A DNA stretch of 29,116 nt from a virus. The notes under the pieces are model-generated. The model was given only the letters and a program-made list of their open reading frames with translations. It made no database searches and had not been told where the DNA came from. The DNA lies in the IMG/VR virus record IMGVR_UViG_3300033149_001584, positions 1 to 29,116 of that record, one strand, 5' to 3'. Below are positions 1-7,671 of the stretch, piece by piece (position 1 is the stretch's first letter; each line of letters begins with the position of its first letter). A program made the translations under genes and the position numbers.

Positions 1-67
1 CTCTCATTCTTCTTCATCCATAATCAGAACTGCGATATTATCTATCATACACTAATCAATATTACAT

Positions 68-508
68 ATGCCTGGCAGACCTAAAAAACCAACGGCAGTA
101 AAGAGGGCACAGGGCACATCTCGTAAATGCCGGGAGGTTGATAATGAGATGGTACCTGCTAGGGTCGATGGTCTGCCTTCACCGCCAGAGGTTTTGGCTA
201 AGAATAAAAAGGCTATGCAGCTGTGGGTTGAGTCTGTTCGCGAGTTGGATTCTTTGGATATGTTGCATACTGTTGACCTTCCAAATTTAGCCGCTTATTG
301 TCTTGAGATGGCGAACTATTTTAAGATGACTGCCTTTTGTGAGAAAAACGGCTATACTAACCAGGGTCGTCGTCGTCCTGAGGATATTATCCGGCGCGAT
401 TCTTTGGACCGGGCTAACCGTATAGCCCAGCAGTTCGGATTTGTTCCAGCTGCACGCACTAAGATTTCAATGGGAGGTAGTGATAAAGATGATTTTTTCG
501 ACGAATGA
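68..508 (+). CDS. terS: Phage terminase small subunit, P27 family
   Basis: This 146-residue protein should recognise the phage DNA end and recruit the large subunit for packaging. The basic N-terminus MPGRPKKPTAVKRAQGTSRK is typical of P27-type small terminases, which usually begin with a GRP-K-PT pattern followed by a basic stretch. A predicted helical middle (about residues 40-95) and an acidic C-terminus ending DKDDFFDE complete it, and the length fits the family. It overlaps the large subunit by 4 bases (ATGA), which indicates translational coupling. The 67 bases upstream carry no gene I can support; in many P27 phages an HNH endonuclease lies there, but it would be outside this window. 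The call rests on the N-terminal pattern and the position next to terL. Confidence 0.85.
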   Translation: MPGRPKKPTAVKRAQGTSRKCREVDNEMVPARVDGLPSPPEVLAKNKKAMQLWVESVRELDSLDMLHTVDLPNLAAYCLEMANYFKMTAFCEKNGYTNQGRRRPEDIIRRDSLDRANRIAQQFGFVPAARTKISMGGSDKDDFFDE

Positions 509-2067
509 TTAAATTTGACACTACAAAATATTACTACGACAAGGCGGCTGCCGAGAAAGTTATCACTTTTATCGAGCGGTATATTCATCATGTTAAGGGC
601 GACCTGGCGGGTAAGCTTATCAAGTTGGAGCGGTGGCAGAAGGAAGATATTATAAAACCTATCTTTGGGATTAAGAAAAAGAAAGACGGCAAGCGACGGT
701 TTAAATATATCTATGTAGAGGTGCCAAAGGGAAATGCTAAAAGTACGCTGGGTGCCGCTATTGCCCTTTACTTATTATTAGCTGATGGAGCAAAAGGTGC
801 GGAGGTATATGGTGCTGCCGGGGATAGAGAGCAGGCAAGAATAATTTTCGAGATTGCAGAGGGTATGGTTATTGAAGAACCGGAACTATCATCCAGGTGT
901 ACGGTTTATCAGCATAGTATAAAGAAAGATAAATCTTTAAATTTTTACAGGGTTATCTCAGCCGAAGCAAAGACAAAGCATGGTTTTAATCCGAGCGGGT
1001 TGATTTTTGATGAGCTTCATGTGCAGACTAACAGGCAGTTGTATGATGCATTAAAGCAGGGTGCTATCAAGAGGCCCGGTGGCTTCATAATGGTTATGTT
1101 CACAACTGCCGGTTATGATAAGGAGACTATCTGTTATGAGGTTCATGAGTATGCTAATAAGATTAAAAAAGGAATTATTAAGGATGATACTTTTTTGCCC
1201 GTTATTTATTCGTGCGATCCGGAAGATGATATTTTCAGCCCTGCCGTATGGCGAAAAGCTAATCCTGGATTTGGTTCTATTGTACATAAGGAATTTTTTA
1301 AAGAACAGATAAATGAGATTAAGAATAGGCCTGCACATGAAAGCACCTTCCGCAGGCTTCACCTTAACCAGTGGGTAGGATCTGCCGAGACGTGGGTCGC
1401 TGATGATGTGTGGATGAAAAATTCTGATGAGCCTATTTGCGAAGGTGTCTGTTTTGGCGGGCTTGACCTGGCCACTGTCCGCGATGTGGCTGCTTTCATA
1501 CTTATCTTTCCCGGTGAAAAGGTTTCTGTATGGTCCTGCTTCTTTGTACCTGAAGATGCTGTACTTGAAAGAAGCCATAAGGAGGGTATTAATTATGATC
1601 TATGGGTTAAGCAAGGTTTTATTATCCCTACTCCCGGCAATGCTATTGATTATGATTTTATCGAGGCTAAGATACGCGAGGTGTCAGAGAAGTTTACTAT
1701 TCGATCAATCGGTTATGACCGCTGGATGTCAACACAGATAATCAATAATCTTTTAGATGATGGCTTCCCGATGGAGCAATTCGGCCAGGGTTATGCTTCG
1801 ATGAGTATGCCGACAAAAGAGTTAGAGAAGCTAGCCGTGTCGGGTGGGTTGGCTCACGGTGGTAATCCTGTATTGAGGTGGATGATGTCTAACGTGCAGA
1901 TCGAGAGTGATCCGGCAGATAATGTCAAGGTAACAAAGAAAAAGTCACGCGAGAAGGTTGATGGCGTGGTGGCACTTATCATGGCCCTGGGGCAGTGGAT
2001 GACTATGCGTGATGAGCCGCGGAGCAGATATGAAGATGATCCTGAAATTGAAAGTATATTTTTATGA
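505..2067 (+). CDS. terL: Phage terminase large subunit (ATPase and nuclease)
   Basis: This 520-residue packaging motor pumps DNA into the prohead and cuts it. The ATPase half has a Walker A-like loop PKGNAKST at residues 74-81, a Walker B LIFDE at 166-170 and a coupling motif TTAG at 200-203. The nuclease half has acidic residues expected of the RNase H-like fold: D321 in GGLDLATVRD, D405 in IGYDRW and D486 in EKVDGVVA. The length and order match the Terminase_1/HK97-like family that pairs with P27 small subunits. Its start overlaps terS, and its stop overlaps the first glycosyltransferase gene by 4 bases, so the sugar cassette is probably translated from the same transcript. No key residue appears to be missing. 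Confidence 0.95.
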   Translation: MIKFDTTKYYYDKAAAEKVITFIERYIHHVKGDLAGKLIKLERWQKEDIIKPIFGIKKKKDGKRRFKYIYVEVPKGNAKSTLGAAIALYLLLADGAKGAEVYGAAGDREQARIIFEIAEGMVIEEPELSSRCTVYQHSIKKDKSLNFYRVISAEAKTKHGFNPSGLIFDELHVQTNRQLYDALKQGAIKRPGGFIMVMFTTAGYDKETICYEVHEYANKIKKGIIKDDTFLPVIYSCDPEDDIFSPAVWRKANPGFGSIVHKEFFKEQINEIKNRPAHESTFRRLHLNQWVGSAETWVADDVWMKNSDEPICEGVCFGGLDLATVRDVAAFILIFPGEKVSVWSCFFVPEDAVLERSHKEGINYDLWVKQGFIIPTPGNAIDYDFIEAKIREVSEKFTIRSIGYDRWMSTQIINNLLDDGFPMEQFGQGYASMSMPTKELEKLAVSGGLAHGGNPVLRWMMSNVQIESDPADNVKVTKKKSREKVDGVVALIMALGQWMTMRDEPRSRYEDDPEIESIFL

Positions 2068-2969
2068 AAAAGATTCTCATCCTTACCCCTATGTGGGGCC
2101 GGCCGGAGATAGTTAAATTATTCTTACAGGGCTACCAGCGGGTAAAAAAATACTACTCTGAGCTTGAATTGGTTTGTATTATCTCACCTGAAGATAAATT
2201 CCGCAATCAGATCCTTGAGATGATAATCGAATATGGGGGTGATGTGTGCGAGTATTCTAATCGTTGGCTAGGTGAGAAAAAAAACGCAGGGCTTGACTTT
2301 GCAGATAGATGGTATGAATTTGATTATCTCATGGATCTGGGAAGCGATGATCTTCTGAATCCTGAGATATTCAAGCTCTACAAACCATACATGGAAAAGA
2401 ATACTCCTTTCTTTGGGTTGAATAACCTGTATATCCATGACTGGGAAACCAAAAGAACACTGTATCTGCCTGATTATAGCAACGGGCATACATTCGGGGC
2501 GGGGCGGATGCTGCATAACGACTCACGAAAAATACTACCCTGGCCTGACAGGGAGAATGATAACCTGGATATGCTGAGCCGGAAGATATTAAAAAGGGTA
2601 GGCGTTCATGAGACGGTCATTAATTCGGGGCGCACTCCATATGTGCTGGATATAAAATCAGCTACTAACATAGGACATTTTGAGCTGTTGAAGAACTGGC
2701 ATAGCTCTGAGGCGGTTGAGTTCTCAGAGATAAGTCATTATTTCGGGCTGCCTATCTATGAAGATTGGATCCTGGCATTGCAAAATATTGGAGGCTATGC
2801 GGGTCATGTTGATGCGCTGAAAAAGAAGGGCAGGACAGATAAGGCAGCCTATAAGGAGGTAGAGAATATTTATAAAATGTATTTCGGTAAAACTAAATAT
2901 AAAGACTATGAAGTATTCAGGATCGCAAGGTACCGCAGTAAGCATAATAATTCCCTACCTGGAGGATAG
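2064..2969 (+). CDS. Glycosyltransferase-like protein, GT-A fold (first of sugar cassette)
   Basis: This 301-residue protein starts with a Rossmann-like beta strand (KKILILTPMWGRPEIVKLF) and has an acidic DLGSDD motif at residues 91-96, where GT-A enzymes place the metal- and nucleotide-sugar-binding DxD. I infer that it transfers a sugar from a nucleotide donor; the acceptor is unknown. The C-terminal third (about 200-301) is predicted helical and matches no domain I recognise. It overlaps terL by 4 bases upstream and the next glycosyltransferase by 62 bases downstream. It could instead be a nucleotidyltransferase-like protein of the same fold. Confidence is good for the fold and moderate for the activity. 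Confidence 0.7.
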   Translation: MKKILILTPMWGRPEIVKLFLQGYQRVKKYYSELELVCIISPEDKFRNQILEMIIEYGGDVCEYSNRWLGEKKNAGLDFADRWYEFDYLMDLGSDDLLNPEIFKLYKPYMEKNTPFFGLNNLYIHDWETKRTLYLPDYSNGHTFGAGRMLHNDSRKILPWPDRENDNLDMLSRKILKRVGVHETVINSGRTPYVLDIKSATNIGHFELLKNWHSSEAVEFSEISHYFGLPIYEDWILALQNIGGYAGHVDALKKKGRTDKAAYKEVENIYKMYFGKTKYKDYEVFRIARYRSKHNNSLPGG

Positions 2970-3549
2970 GGGTTTTCTGAGTGAGGCCATTGCGAGCGCC
3001 GAAGCCCAGGCATTTGATTCATTCGAGGTCATCATATGGCAGGGTGATCACTCACTGGGTAAGAATATCAATGATGCGTTGAAGGTGGCTAAAGGTGAAT
3101 GGATAAAGATTTTAGCTGAAGATGATCTTTTGCCCGTTACCTCAATAGCTGACCTCTGGCAATATGCAAAGCGGGGTACGTACGATTGGTTATGCGGTGA
3201 TGCTCATAACTTCGGATTACTGGGAAATGACTGGCAGGGTCATGACGAGTGGATAGGCCATAAGGTCAACCTGAAAGAGATGACTATCCGCAATCAGATT
3301 CACGGCGGGACGACGATGTATAAAAAAAGTATGCTCTTTGAGGTTGGCGGGTACGATGAGTGCATAACCACAGGTGAGGAATATGATTTACATTTACTGC
3401 TTTTAGATAAAGGTTACAAGTTAGGATACGTCCCGAAAGTAGTTTATGAATACAGGTTGCATGAATATAACAAATCTATGGATATGAGCGTTAAGGCCAA
3501 AGAACTGCGCAAGGCTTATATCCGTGAGATTGCAAATAGATATAAATAA
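2908..3549 (+). CDS. Family 2 glycosyltransferase
   Basis: This 213-residue protein has the family 2 pattern: first strand VSIIIPYLEDRGFLSEAI (about residues 11-28), then EAQAFDSFEVII, and the metal-binding acidic motif AEDD at 70-73. The segment GGTTMYKKSMLFEVGGYDE with the later EEYDLHLLLLDKG is typical of GT2 enzymes, in which a conserved acidic pair lies in the acceptor half. The ATG at 2908 is kept because the first beta strand begins only ten residues later; the cost is an unusually long 62-base overlap with the preceding gene. The stop shares its last base with the next start (TAATG). It probably adds a sugar to a phage or host glycan; the substrate cannot be read from the sequence. 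Confidence 0.85.
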   Translation: MKYSGSQGTAVSIIIPYLEDRGFLSEAIASAEAQAFDSFEVIIWQGDHSLGKNINDALKVAKGEWIKILAEDDLLPVTSIADLWQYAKRGTYDWLCGDAHNFGLLGNDWQGHDEWIGHKVNLKEMTIRNQIHGGTTMYKKSMLFEVGGYDECITTGEEYDLHLLLLDKGYKLGYVPKVVYEYRLHEYNKSMDMSVKAKELRKAYIREIANRYK

Positions 3550-4103
3550 TGGATACACTATTAATTGCAGGATATGCCCGCTCAGGACTGACACTTACCA
3601 TGCAGTTGCTTCACTATGGTGGCTATCCCTGTTATGGCACCCCTCCCGCTTTTGAGGATTATGGGCGTATTAATCAGATAGACTATGGCGAGGCCGAAGG
3701 TAAGGCTGTGAAGATACCTGATATTTATAATCACTTCCCGCCAAAGGGTGATTATCGGGTTATCCGACTAAGGCGCAATTACCAGGAGCAGGCAAAGAGT
3801 GTTATTAAATTCATGAGGGTTATCGTGGGTCAGAGGGTTTATGATAACCGGAAAACACGCAGGGAGATAATCAGGTCATTGAAAAAAGAATATCATATTA
3901 TTGATCGTTGGGCCAAAAAACAGACGGCCTTAATGATACTTGATTTTGAGGATATAATTAACGACCCTGAGCTGACCCTTGAAATTTTATCAGATTTTAT
4001 TAATTTCAAGCTCGACCGCAAGGCGCTGAAATGTGTTATAAAAAGAAATACTGAATGTTATAACGGATTTATTGAAGCGCAAATATTAAATAGAAAATTA
4101 TGA
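3549..4103 (+). CDS. Sulfotransferase-like P-loop protein
   Basis: This 184-residue protein begins with a P-loop of sulfotransferase type, GYARSGLTLT at residues 8-17, resembling the PAPS 5'-phosphosulfate loop (G-x-x-R-S-G-T-T). A second segment, RLRRNYQEQAKSVIKF (about 73-88), fits the 3'-phosphate-binding region, where an Arg and a Ser contact the nucleotide. LDFEDIINDP (131-140) matches the conserved strand-helix seen before the C-terminus of these enzymes. I infer transfer of sulfate from PAPS to a sugar hydroxyl, because the gene sits between glycosyltransferases. At 184 residues it is shorter than most sulfotransferases (about 250-300), so it may be a minimal form. A kinase-like role for the P-loop is possible but less likely. 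Confidence 0.65.
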   Translation: MDTLLIAGYARSGLTLTMQLLHYGGYPCYGTPPAFEDYGRINQIDYGEAEGKAVKIPDIYNHFPPKGDYRVIRLRRNYQEQAKSVIKFMRVIVGQRVYDNRKTRREIIRSLKKEYHIIDRWAKKQTALMILDFEDIINDPELTLEILSDFINFKLDRKALKCVIKRNTECYNGFIEAQILNRKL

Positions 4104-4780
4104 AACATTGGATTTTTACCAGATTTAATCGGTTAGACCGACACACATCTATTTATAATAATTCAGTTATCCCAAACCCTCATGTATGGATGTATAAAAG
4201 AATGAAATTATTTGAAGAGATTACCCTTCCGTCGGTCATGGCGCAAAGTGTAAAAAACTTTACATGGCTATTATCCTTTGACATGCAGACTCCCAGATGG
4301 ATAATAAAAGAATATTCCAAACTGGATAATGTAGAGATTATTTACGATTATCCGAAAGATCATTTAATTAGCTTATATGGAACGGTTCTAAATAAAGGAG
4401 ACTGGATTATCACCTCCCGATTAGATAATGACGATATTATCTTACCTGAATATATCGAAAAGGTACAATCGTATTTTAATGAGGAATTTTTACTTGTGGA
4501 TACCGATGGGACGCAGTTGGAATTATCCACAGGCAAGGAATACACCGTCGAGCGCAGGAGTCAAAACTCGCCTTTTATCTCATTGATTGAACAGGTGGGA
4601 ATGCCTTATCGCAGCGTGTCGAAAGATTTCATAATAGACGAACCTGTTAAGACAGTATACTATTGCTCACATACTAAAATGGAATGGCATTTCCCGAGCC
4701 TGAAGATTCCGCAGAGGCTTTATAAGATGGTGATTCATGATCATAACGTATCAAATAAAATAATAGGAAAAGAGATATGA
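4100..4780 (+). CDS. Putative rhamnosyltransferase-like glycosyltransferase
   Basis: This 226-residue protein resembles the putative rhamnosyl transferase family (PF11316-like). It has MKHWIFTRFN at the N-terminus, then LPSVMAQSVKNFTWLLSFD (43-61) and TSRLDNDDIILPEYI (105-119). The last segment holds the metal-binding LDNDD. This order of LPSV, a Trp-containing strand and a TRLDNDD motif is characteristic. The donor sugar is not certain: the family name is historical. The gene overlaps both neighbours by 4 bases (ATGA), so the cassette is tightly coupled. By eye it is more AT-rich than the terminase genes, which would suit acquisition from another source. Confidence 0.75.
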   Translation: MKHWIFTRFNRLDRHTSIYNNSVIPNPHVWMYKRMKLFEEITLPSVMAQSVKNFTWLLSFDMQTPRWIIKEYSKLDNVEIIYDYPKDHLISLYGTVLNKGDWIITSRLDNDDIILPEYIEKVQSYFNEEFLLVDTDGTQLELSTGKEYTVERRSQNSPFISLIEQVGMPYRSVSKDFIIDEPVKTVYYCSHTKMEWHFPSLKIPQRLYKMVIHDHNVSNKIIGKEI

Positions 4781-5445
4781 TTATAGCACAAATAGCACAA
4801 ATAGCAAGCATACCCGAAAGGGCGCAGATGCTTAAAAAAACAGTTGAGAGCCTTTATCCACAGGTGGATGAACTGAATGTGATGCTGAATAATTATTCAT
4901 ACATTCCTCCCTGGCTTGAAAAGGAGAATATTAATGTAGTCGAGCTGGATAATTCAAAGGGCGACGGGGCTAAGTTCTATGGTCTGGAAAATAAGGAAGG
5001 TTTTATCTTTACCTGTGACGATGACCTGATCTATCCGACCGACTATGTACATGAGATGACTATGAAATTGTACGATTATAAGATCAGCGCCATCCTGACT
5101 AATCACGGAAGGGTGATGAATGACAAGCCCGTGACAAGTATTTACATGGATCGCAAAGCTACATACCACTGCCTTGAGACCGTGACCGATGAAGTGCATC
5201 TGGATATTGGAGGTACGGGCGTGATGGCTTTTCATACTCGCTATTTCCGACCTGACTATAATAAGATCCTCATTAAGAATATGGCAGATGTATGGATTGC
5301 CAAATTCGCACATGAGCAGGGGTGTAAGATCGTAATGAATCCACATCATAAAGATTGGCTTACCTACCAGCATCCTGACTGGACTATTTGGGATGAAGAA
5401 ATCAGGGAGCATTCCTTCCAAACAGAAATTTATAATTCCTTTTAG
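4777..5445 (+). CDS. Glycosyltransferase-like protein, last of sugar cassette
   Basis: This 222-residue protein has the pattern of short phage and Pasteurellaceae-type glycosyltransferases: IASIPERAQMLKKTVESL near the N-terminus, QVDELNVMLNNY (about 29-40), and the acidic motif CDDDLIYP (80-87). A glycine-rich stretch, LDIGGTGVMAFHTRYF, follows in the acceptor half. The start is ATG 4777, overlapping the upstream stop by 4 bases. The first codons contain a 9-base tandem repeat encoding IAQ-IAQ-IAS, so this end may vary in length without changing frame. The stop codon TAG is followed in frame by TAA. A hairpin with a T-run follows at once, which ends the cassette. Donor and acceptor are unknown. 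Confidence 0.7.
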   Translation: MIIAQIAQIASIPERAQMLKKTVESLYPQVDELNVMLNNYSYIPPWLEKENINVVELDNSKGDGAKFYGLENKEGFIFTCDDDLIYPTDYVHEMTMKLYDYKISAILTNHGRVMNDKPVTSIYMDRKATYHCLETVTDEVHLDIGGTGVMAFHTRYFRPDYNKILIKNMADVWIAKFAHEQGCKIVMNPHHKDWLTYQHPDWTIWDEEIREHSFQTEIYNSF

Positions 5446-5467
5446 TAACATTTGTTACATCTTTTTT
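5445..5467 (+). terminator. Probable weak intrinsic terminator after sugar cassette
   Basis: GTAAC-ATTT-GTTAC (5445-5458) can form a 5-bp stem with a four-base loop, followed after three bases by six T. The stem is AT-rich and short, so termination may be partial. It lies between the last glycosyltransferase and the portal gene, in the only real gap (68 bases) in the first 10 kb. The same symmetry could instead be an operator. Confidence 0.4.
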
Positions 5468-5513
5468 GATCGGGCTGTTATATTATAAGTAGACGGTCAT
5501 TAAAGATGTATTA

Positions 5514-6758
5514 ATGAAGTTTGAACTAGACGGGACATTCCCATTTATTCACAAAGAGGGTTACAGGCAAAGGCTTATTTCCGGTTTAGCTGCCGAGATA
5601 AGGGCTACGGTCAACTGGCCGAGCGCCGGCCTTGATACGTGGTTCGGTGGTGGGTATGATACAACTACCGCAGGCGTTAAAGTAAATCAGGATACAGCCC
5701 TGAAGCACGCTGCATACTGGAGAGCGATTAATCTACTCAGCTCACAGATAGGCAGTTTTCCTGTTGACCTTTTTAAAAGGCTTCCCGACGGTGACACCCA
5801 GGAGATAAAAGATCATCCTGGACTTAATCTTATCACCGAGAAACCAAACAACGTAAGCACCCCTTTCGTTTACCGCGAATCCGTGCAGGCCAATATATTG
5901 ACCTGGGGCAACGGGTATTCGTATATAAAAAGGGATATGAAGGGGACACCCCTGAGTTTGCATATCCAAGATCCTGTTAAGGTAAAGCCAAAGAGCGACG
6001 GCGCTGATATTGTTTATGACATCGGAAATAATATAGGTATTGATCCATATTTTATACTTCACATCCCAGGGTTGAGTTATGACGGAGTAAAAGGGTTGGC
6101 ACCTATCCAGGTAGCTGCCGAAAGCATCGGAGGTGGGCTGGGATTACAAAAATATTCAAATGAATTTATCGCTAACGGAGCCAAGCAGAGCGGGGTATTG
6201 ACTCACCCGATGGCCTTGAGTGATAAGGCGAGGGAAGGATTAAGGAAATCTTATGATAAAAAAATGAAGGGGCCGGATGGCGGGACTATGATACTGGACG
6301 AGGGCATGAAGTACCAGCCATTGACTATCCCTCCCGACCAGGCGCAATTTCTGGAAAGCCGTAAATTTTCTGTTAATGACATAGCCCGGTGGTTCGGCAT
6401 CCCTCCTCATCTATTATATGAAGAATCCCGCTCAACATTTAATAACATTGCCGAGCAGGGCATCTCTTTTGTCACTTATACCCTGACGCAATGGGTTGTA
6501 AGGTGGGAAGATGAGCTGAACCGCAAGCTATTAACAGAGGAAGAGAAGGAAGATCATTTTTTTAAATTTAATATGAACGCCCTTATGAGGGGTAATGCAA
6601 AGGATCGTTTCGAGGCGTATCGTGTGGGCCTTGATCTGGGTGTTTATTCGATCAACGAGATACGCAGGATAGAAGAGCTTAACAGCATAGACGGAGGTGA
6701 TCAGCACTTGGTACAGATAAATCGTGAACCTATAAATAAAACTAATCAAGATGGATAA
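5514..6758 (+). CDS. HK97-family portal protein
   Basis: This 414-residue protein forms the dodecameric ring through which DNA enters the capsid. Family features are visible: ALKHAAYWRAINLLSSQIGSFPVDLFKR (about 62-89), an HPGLNLITEKPN segment, ILTWGNGYSYIKRD (about 128-141), and a C-terminal stretch around DIARWFGIPPHLLYEES followed by FNNIAEQGISFVTYTLTQW, which in HK97 portals forms the stem and wing helices. The length matches the family (about 390-430). ATG 5514 is the first start after the intergenic hairpin. It overlaps the protease gene by 8 bases. The short gap upstream could hold a promoter but I see no convincing consensus there. Confidence 0.93.
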   Translation: MKFELDGTFPFIHKEGYRQRLISGLAAEIRATVNWPSAGLDTWFGGGYDTTTAGVKVNQDTALKHAAYWRAINLLSSQIGSFPVDLFKRLPDGDTQEIKDHPGLNLITEKPNNVSTPFVYRESVQANILTWGNGYSYIKRDMKGTPLSLHIQDPVKVKPKSDGADIVYDIGNNIGIDPYFILHIPGLSYDGVKGLAPIQVAAESIGGGLGLQKYSNEFIANGAKQSGVLTHPMALSDKAREGLRKSYDKKMKGPDGGTMILDEGMKYQPLTIPPDQAQFLESRKFSVNDIARWFGIPPHLLYEESRSTFNNIAEQGISFVTYTLTQWVVRWEDELNRKLLTEEEKEDHFFKFNMNALMRGNAKDRFEAYRVGLDLGVYSINEIRRIEELNSIDGGDQHLVQINREPINKTNQDG

Positions 6759-7671
6759 AGAAATCAGATATTTAAGCGGTTACGCAAGAAAGTTTGCGGA
6801 TGATGTGGAATCTTCGCGGACGGTGGAATTTGTGATATCCACACCTGATAAAGATAGGCACCTCACCGTTCTAAATCCTGACGGTTGGGAACTTGAGAAT
6901 TATAAAAGGAATCCTATTGTTGGATACCAGCATAATGTCTATGGAGGTGATTTTTGTAATAAGCCTGACCCTGATGATATTATTGGAACTAGCAAGGTGT
7001 TTAAAGAAGATGACAATCTTATCGGGGCTGTTACTTTTGAGCCGGCAGAAGAGAATGAGCTGGCAGAAAAGATTTTCAGAAAAGTTCTCAGGGGCACGCT
7101 TCGCAGTGCGTCGGTTGGTTTTCTGCCTGTAGCTGACGAAAAAGGCAAGACAGGGAAGTATGGGAGCGAAGATGACGAAGAGCATCGGGGTGGAAAGAAT
7201 GAAACTTATTACTACAATGGGCAGGAGCTTGTAGAGTGGTCTATTGTGAATATCCCATCCAACGCAAAGGCGCAGGCCAAGTCATTAAAAAGACATACGG
7301 CCAACGCTTTGATATTCCTAAAAAAAGCACTGGGGATGTCCTTTACCGAGATCGAGTCATTGAGGATAGGAGAGGCGGTAAAGATGGTTGAGGGGACCGA
7401 GAAAAAAGAGGCTATAAATAAATCCGAACTGATCACCGAGCTGATCAGGGAGGCACTGGGCGACCAGTTTAATGAAGATGAATTTGACAAGCTCACCATA
7501 AAGGGGCTTTTCAATATACTGGAGGGCGGCGAGGCTGCCGAAGTGGAGGAGGCCGATACGGGCGAGGAAGTTGATACAGATGCCCGTGAGAAGCGATTGA
7601 ATCAGAAAAAGGCTATTAATAATTATTTAAACCAAGCGGAGGAATATAACAATGTTAGAAAAGAAATTTGA
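6751..7671 (+). CDS. Prohead protease, HK97 family (peptidase S78)
   Basis: This 306-residue serine protease removes the delta domain of the capsid protein during maturation. Likely catalytic residues are H61 in NPIVGYQHN and S121 in GTLRSASVGF, with E162 in ELVEWSIVNIPS a possible third member. The protease domain spans about residues 1-180. The remaining ~125 residues are acidic and helical (rich in Glu, ending NYLNQAEEYNNVRKEI), longer than a bare protease, and may act as a scaffold in the absence of a separate scaffolding gene. The gene overlaps the portal by 8 bases and the capsid gene by 20 bases, a typical S78-capsid arrangement. Confidence 0.92.
   Translation: MDKEIRYLSGYARKFADDVESSRTVEFVISTPDKDRHLTVLNPDGWELENYKRNPIVGYQHNVYGGDFCNKPDPDDIIGTSKVFKEDDNLIGAVTFEPAEENELAEKIFRKVLRGTLRSASVGFLPVADEKGKTGKYGSEDDEEHRGGKNETYYYNGQELVEWSIVNIPSNAKAQAKSLKRHTANALIFLKKALGMSFTEIESLRIGEAVKMVEGTEKKEAINKSELITELIREALGDQFNEDEFDKLTIKGLFNILEGGEAAEVEEADTGEEVDTDAREKRLNQKKAINNYLNQAEEYNNVRKEI

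Noticed and set aside
1051-1578. 175-codon open frame on the minus strand inside terL
   Set aside because: It runs opposite a clear large terminase and shows no coherent protein pattern; it is a shadow of the coding frame. Similar minus-strand frames at 4954-5451 and 12126-12629 were left out for the same reason.
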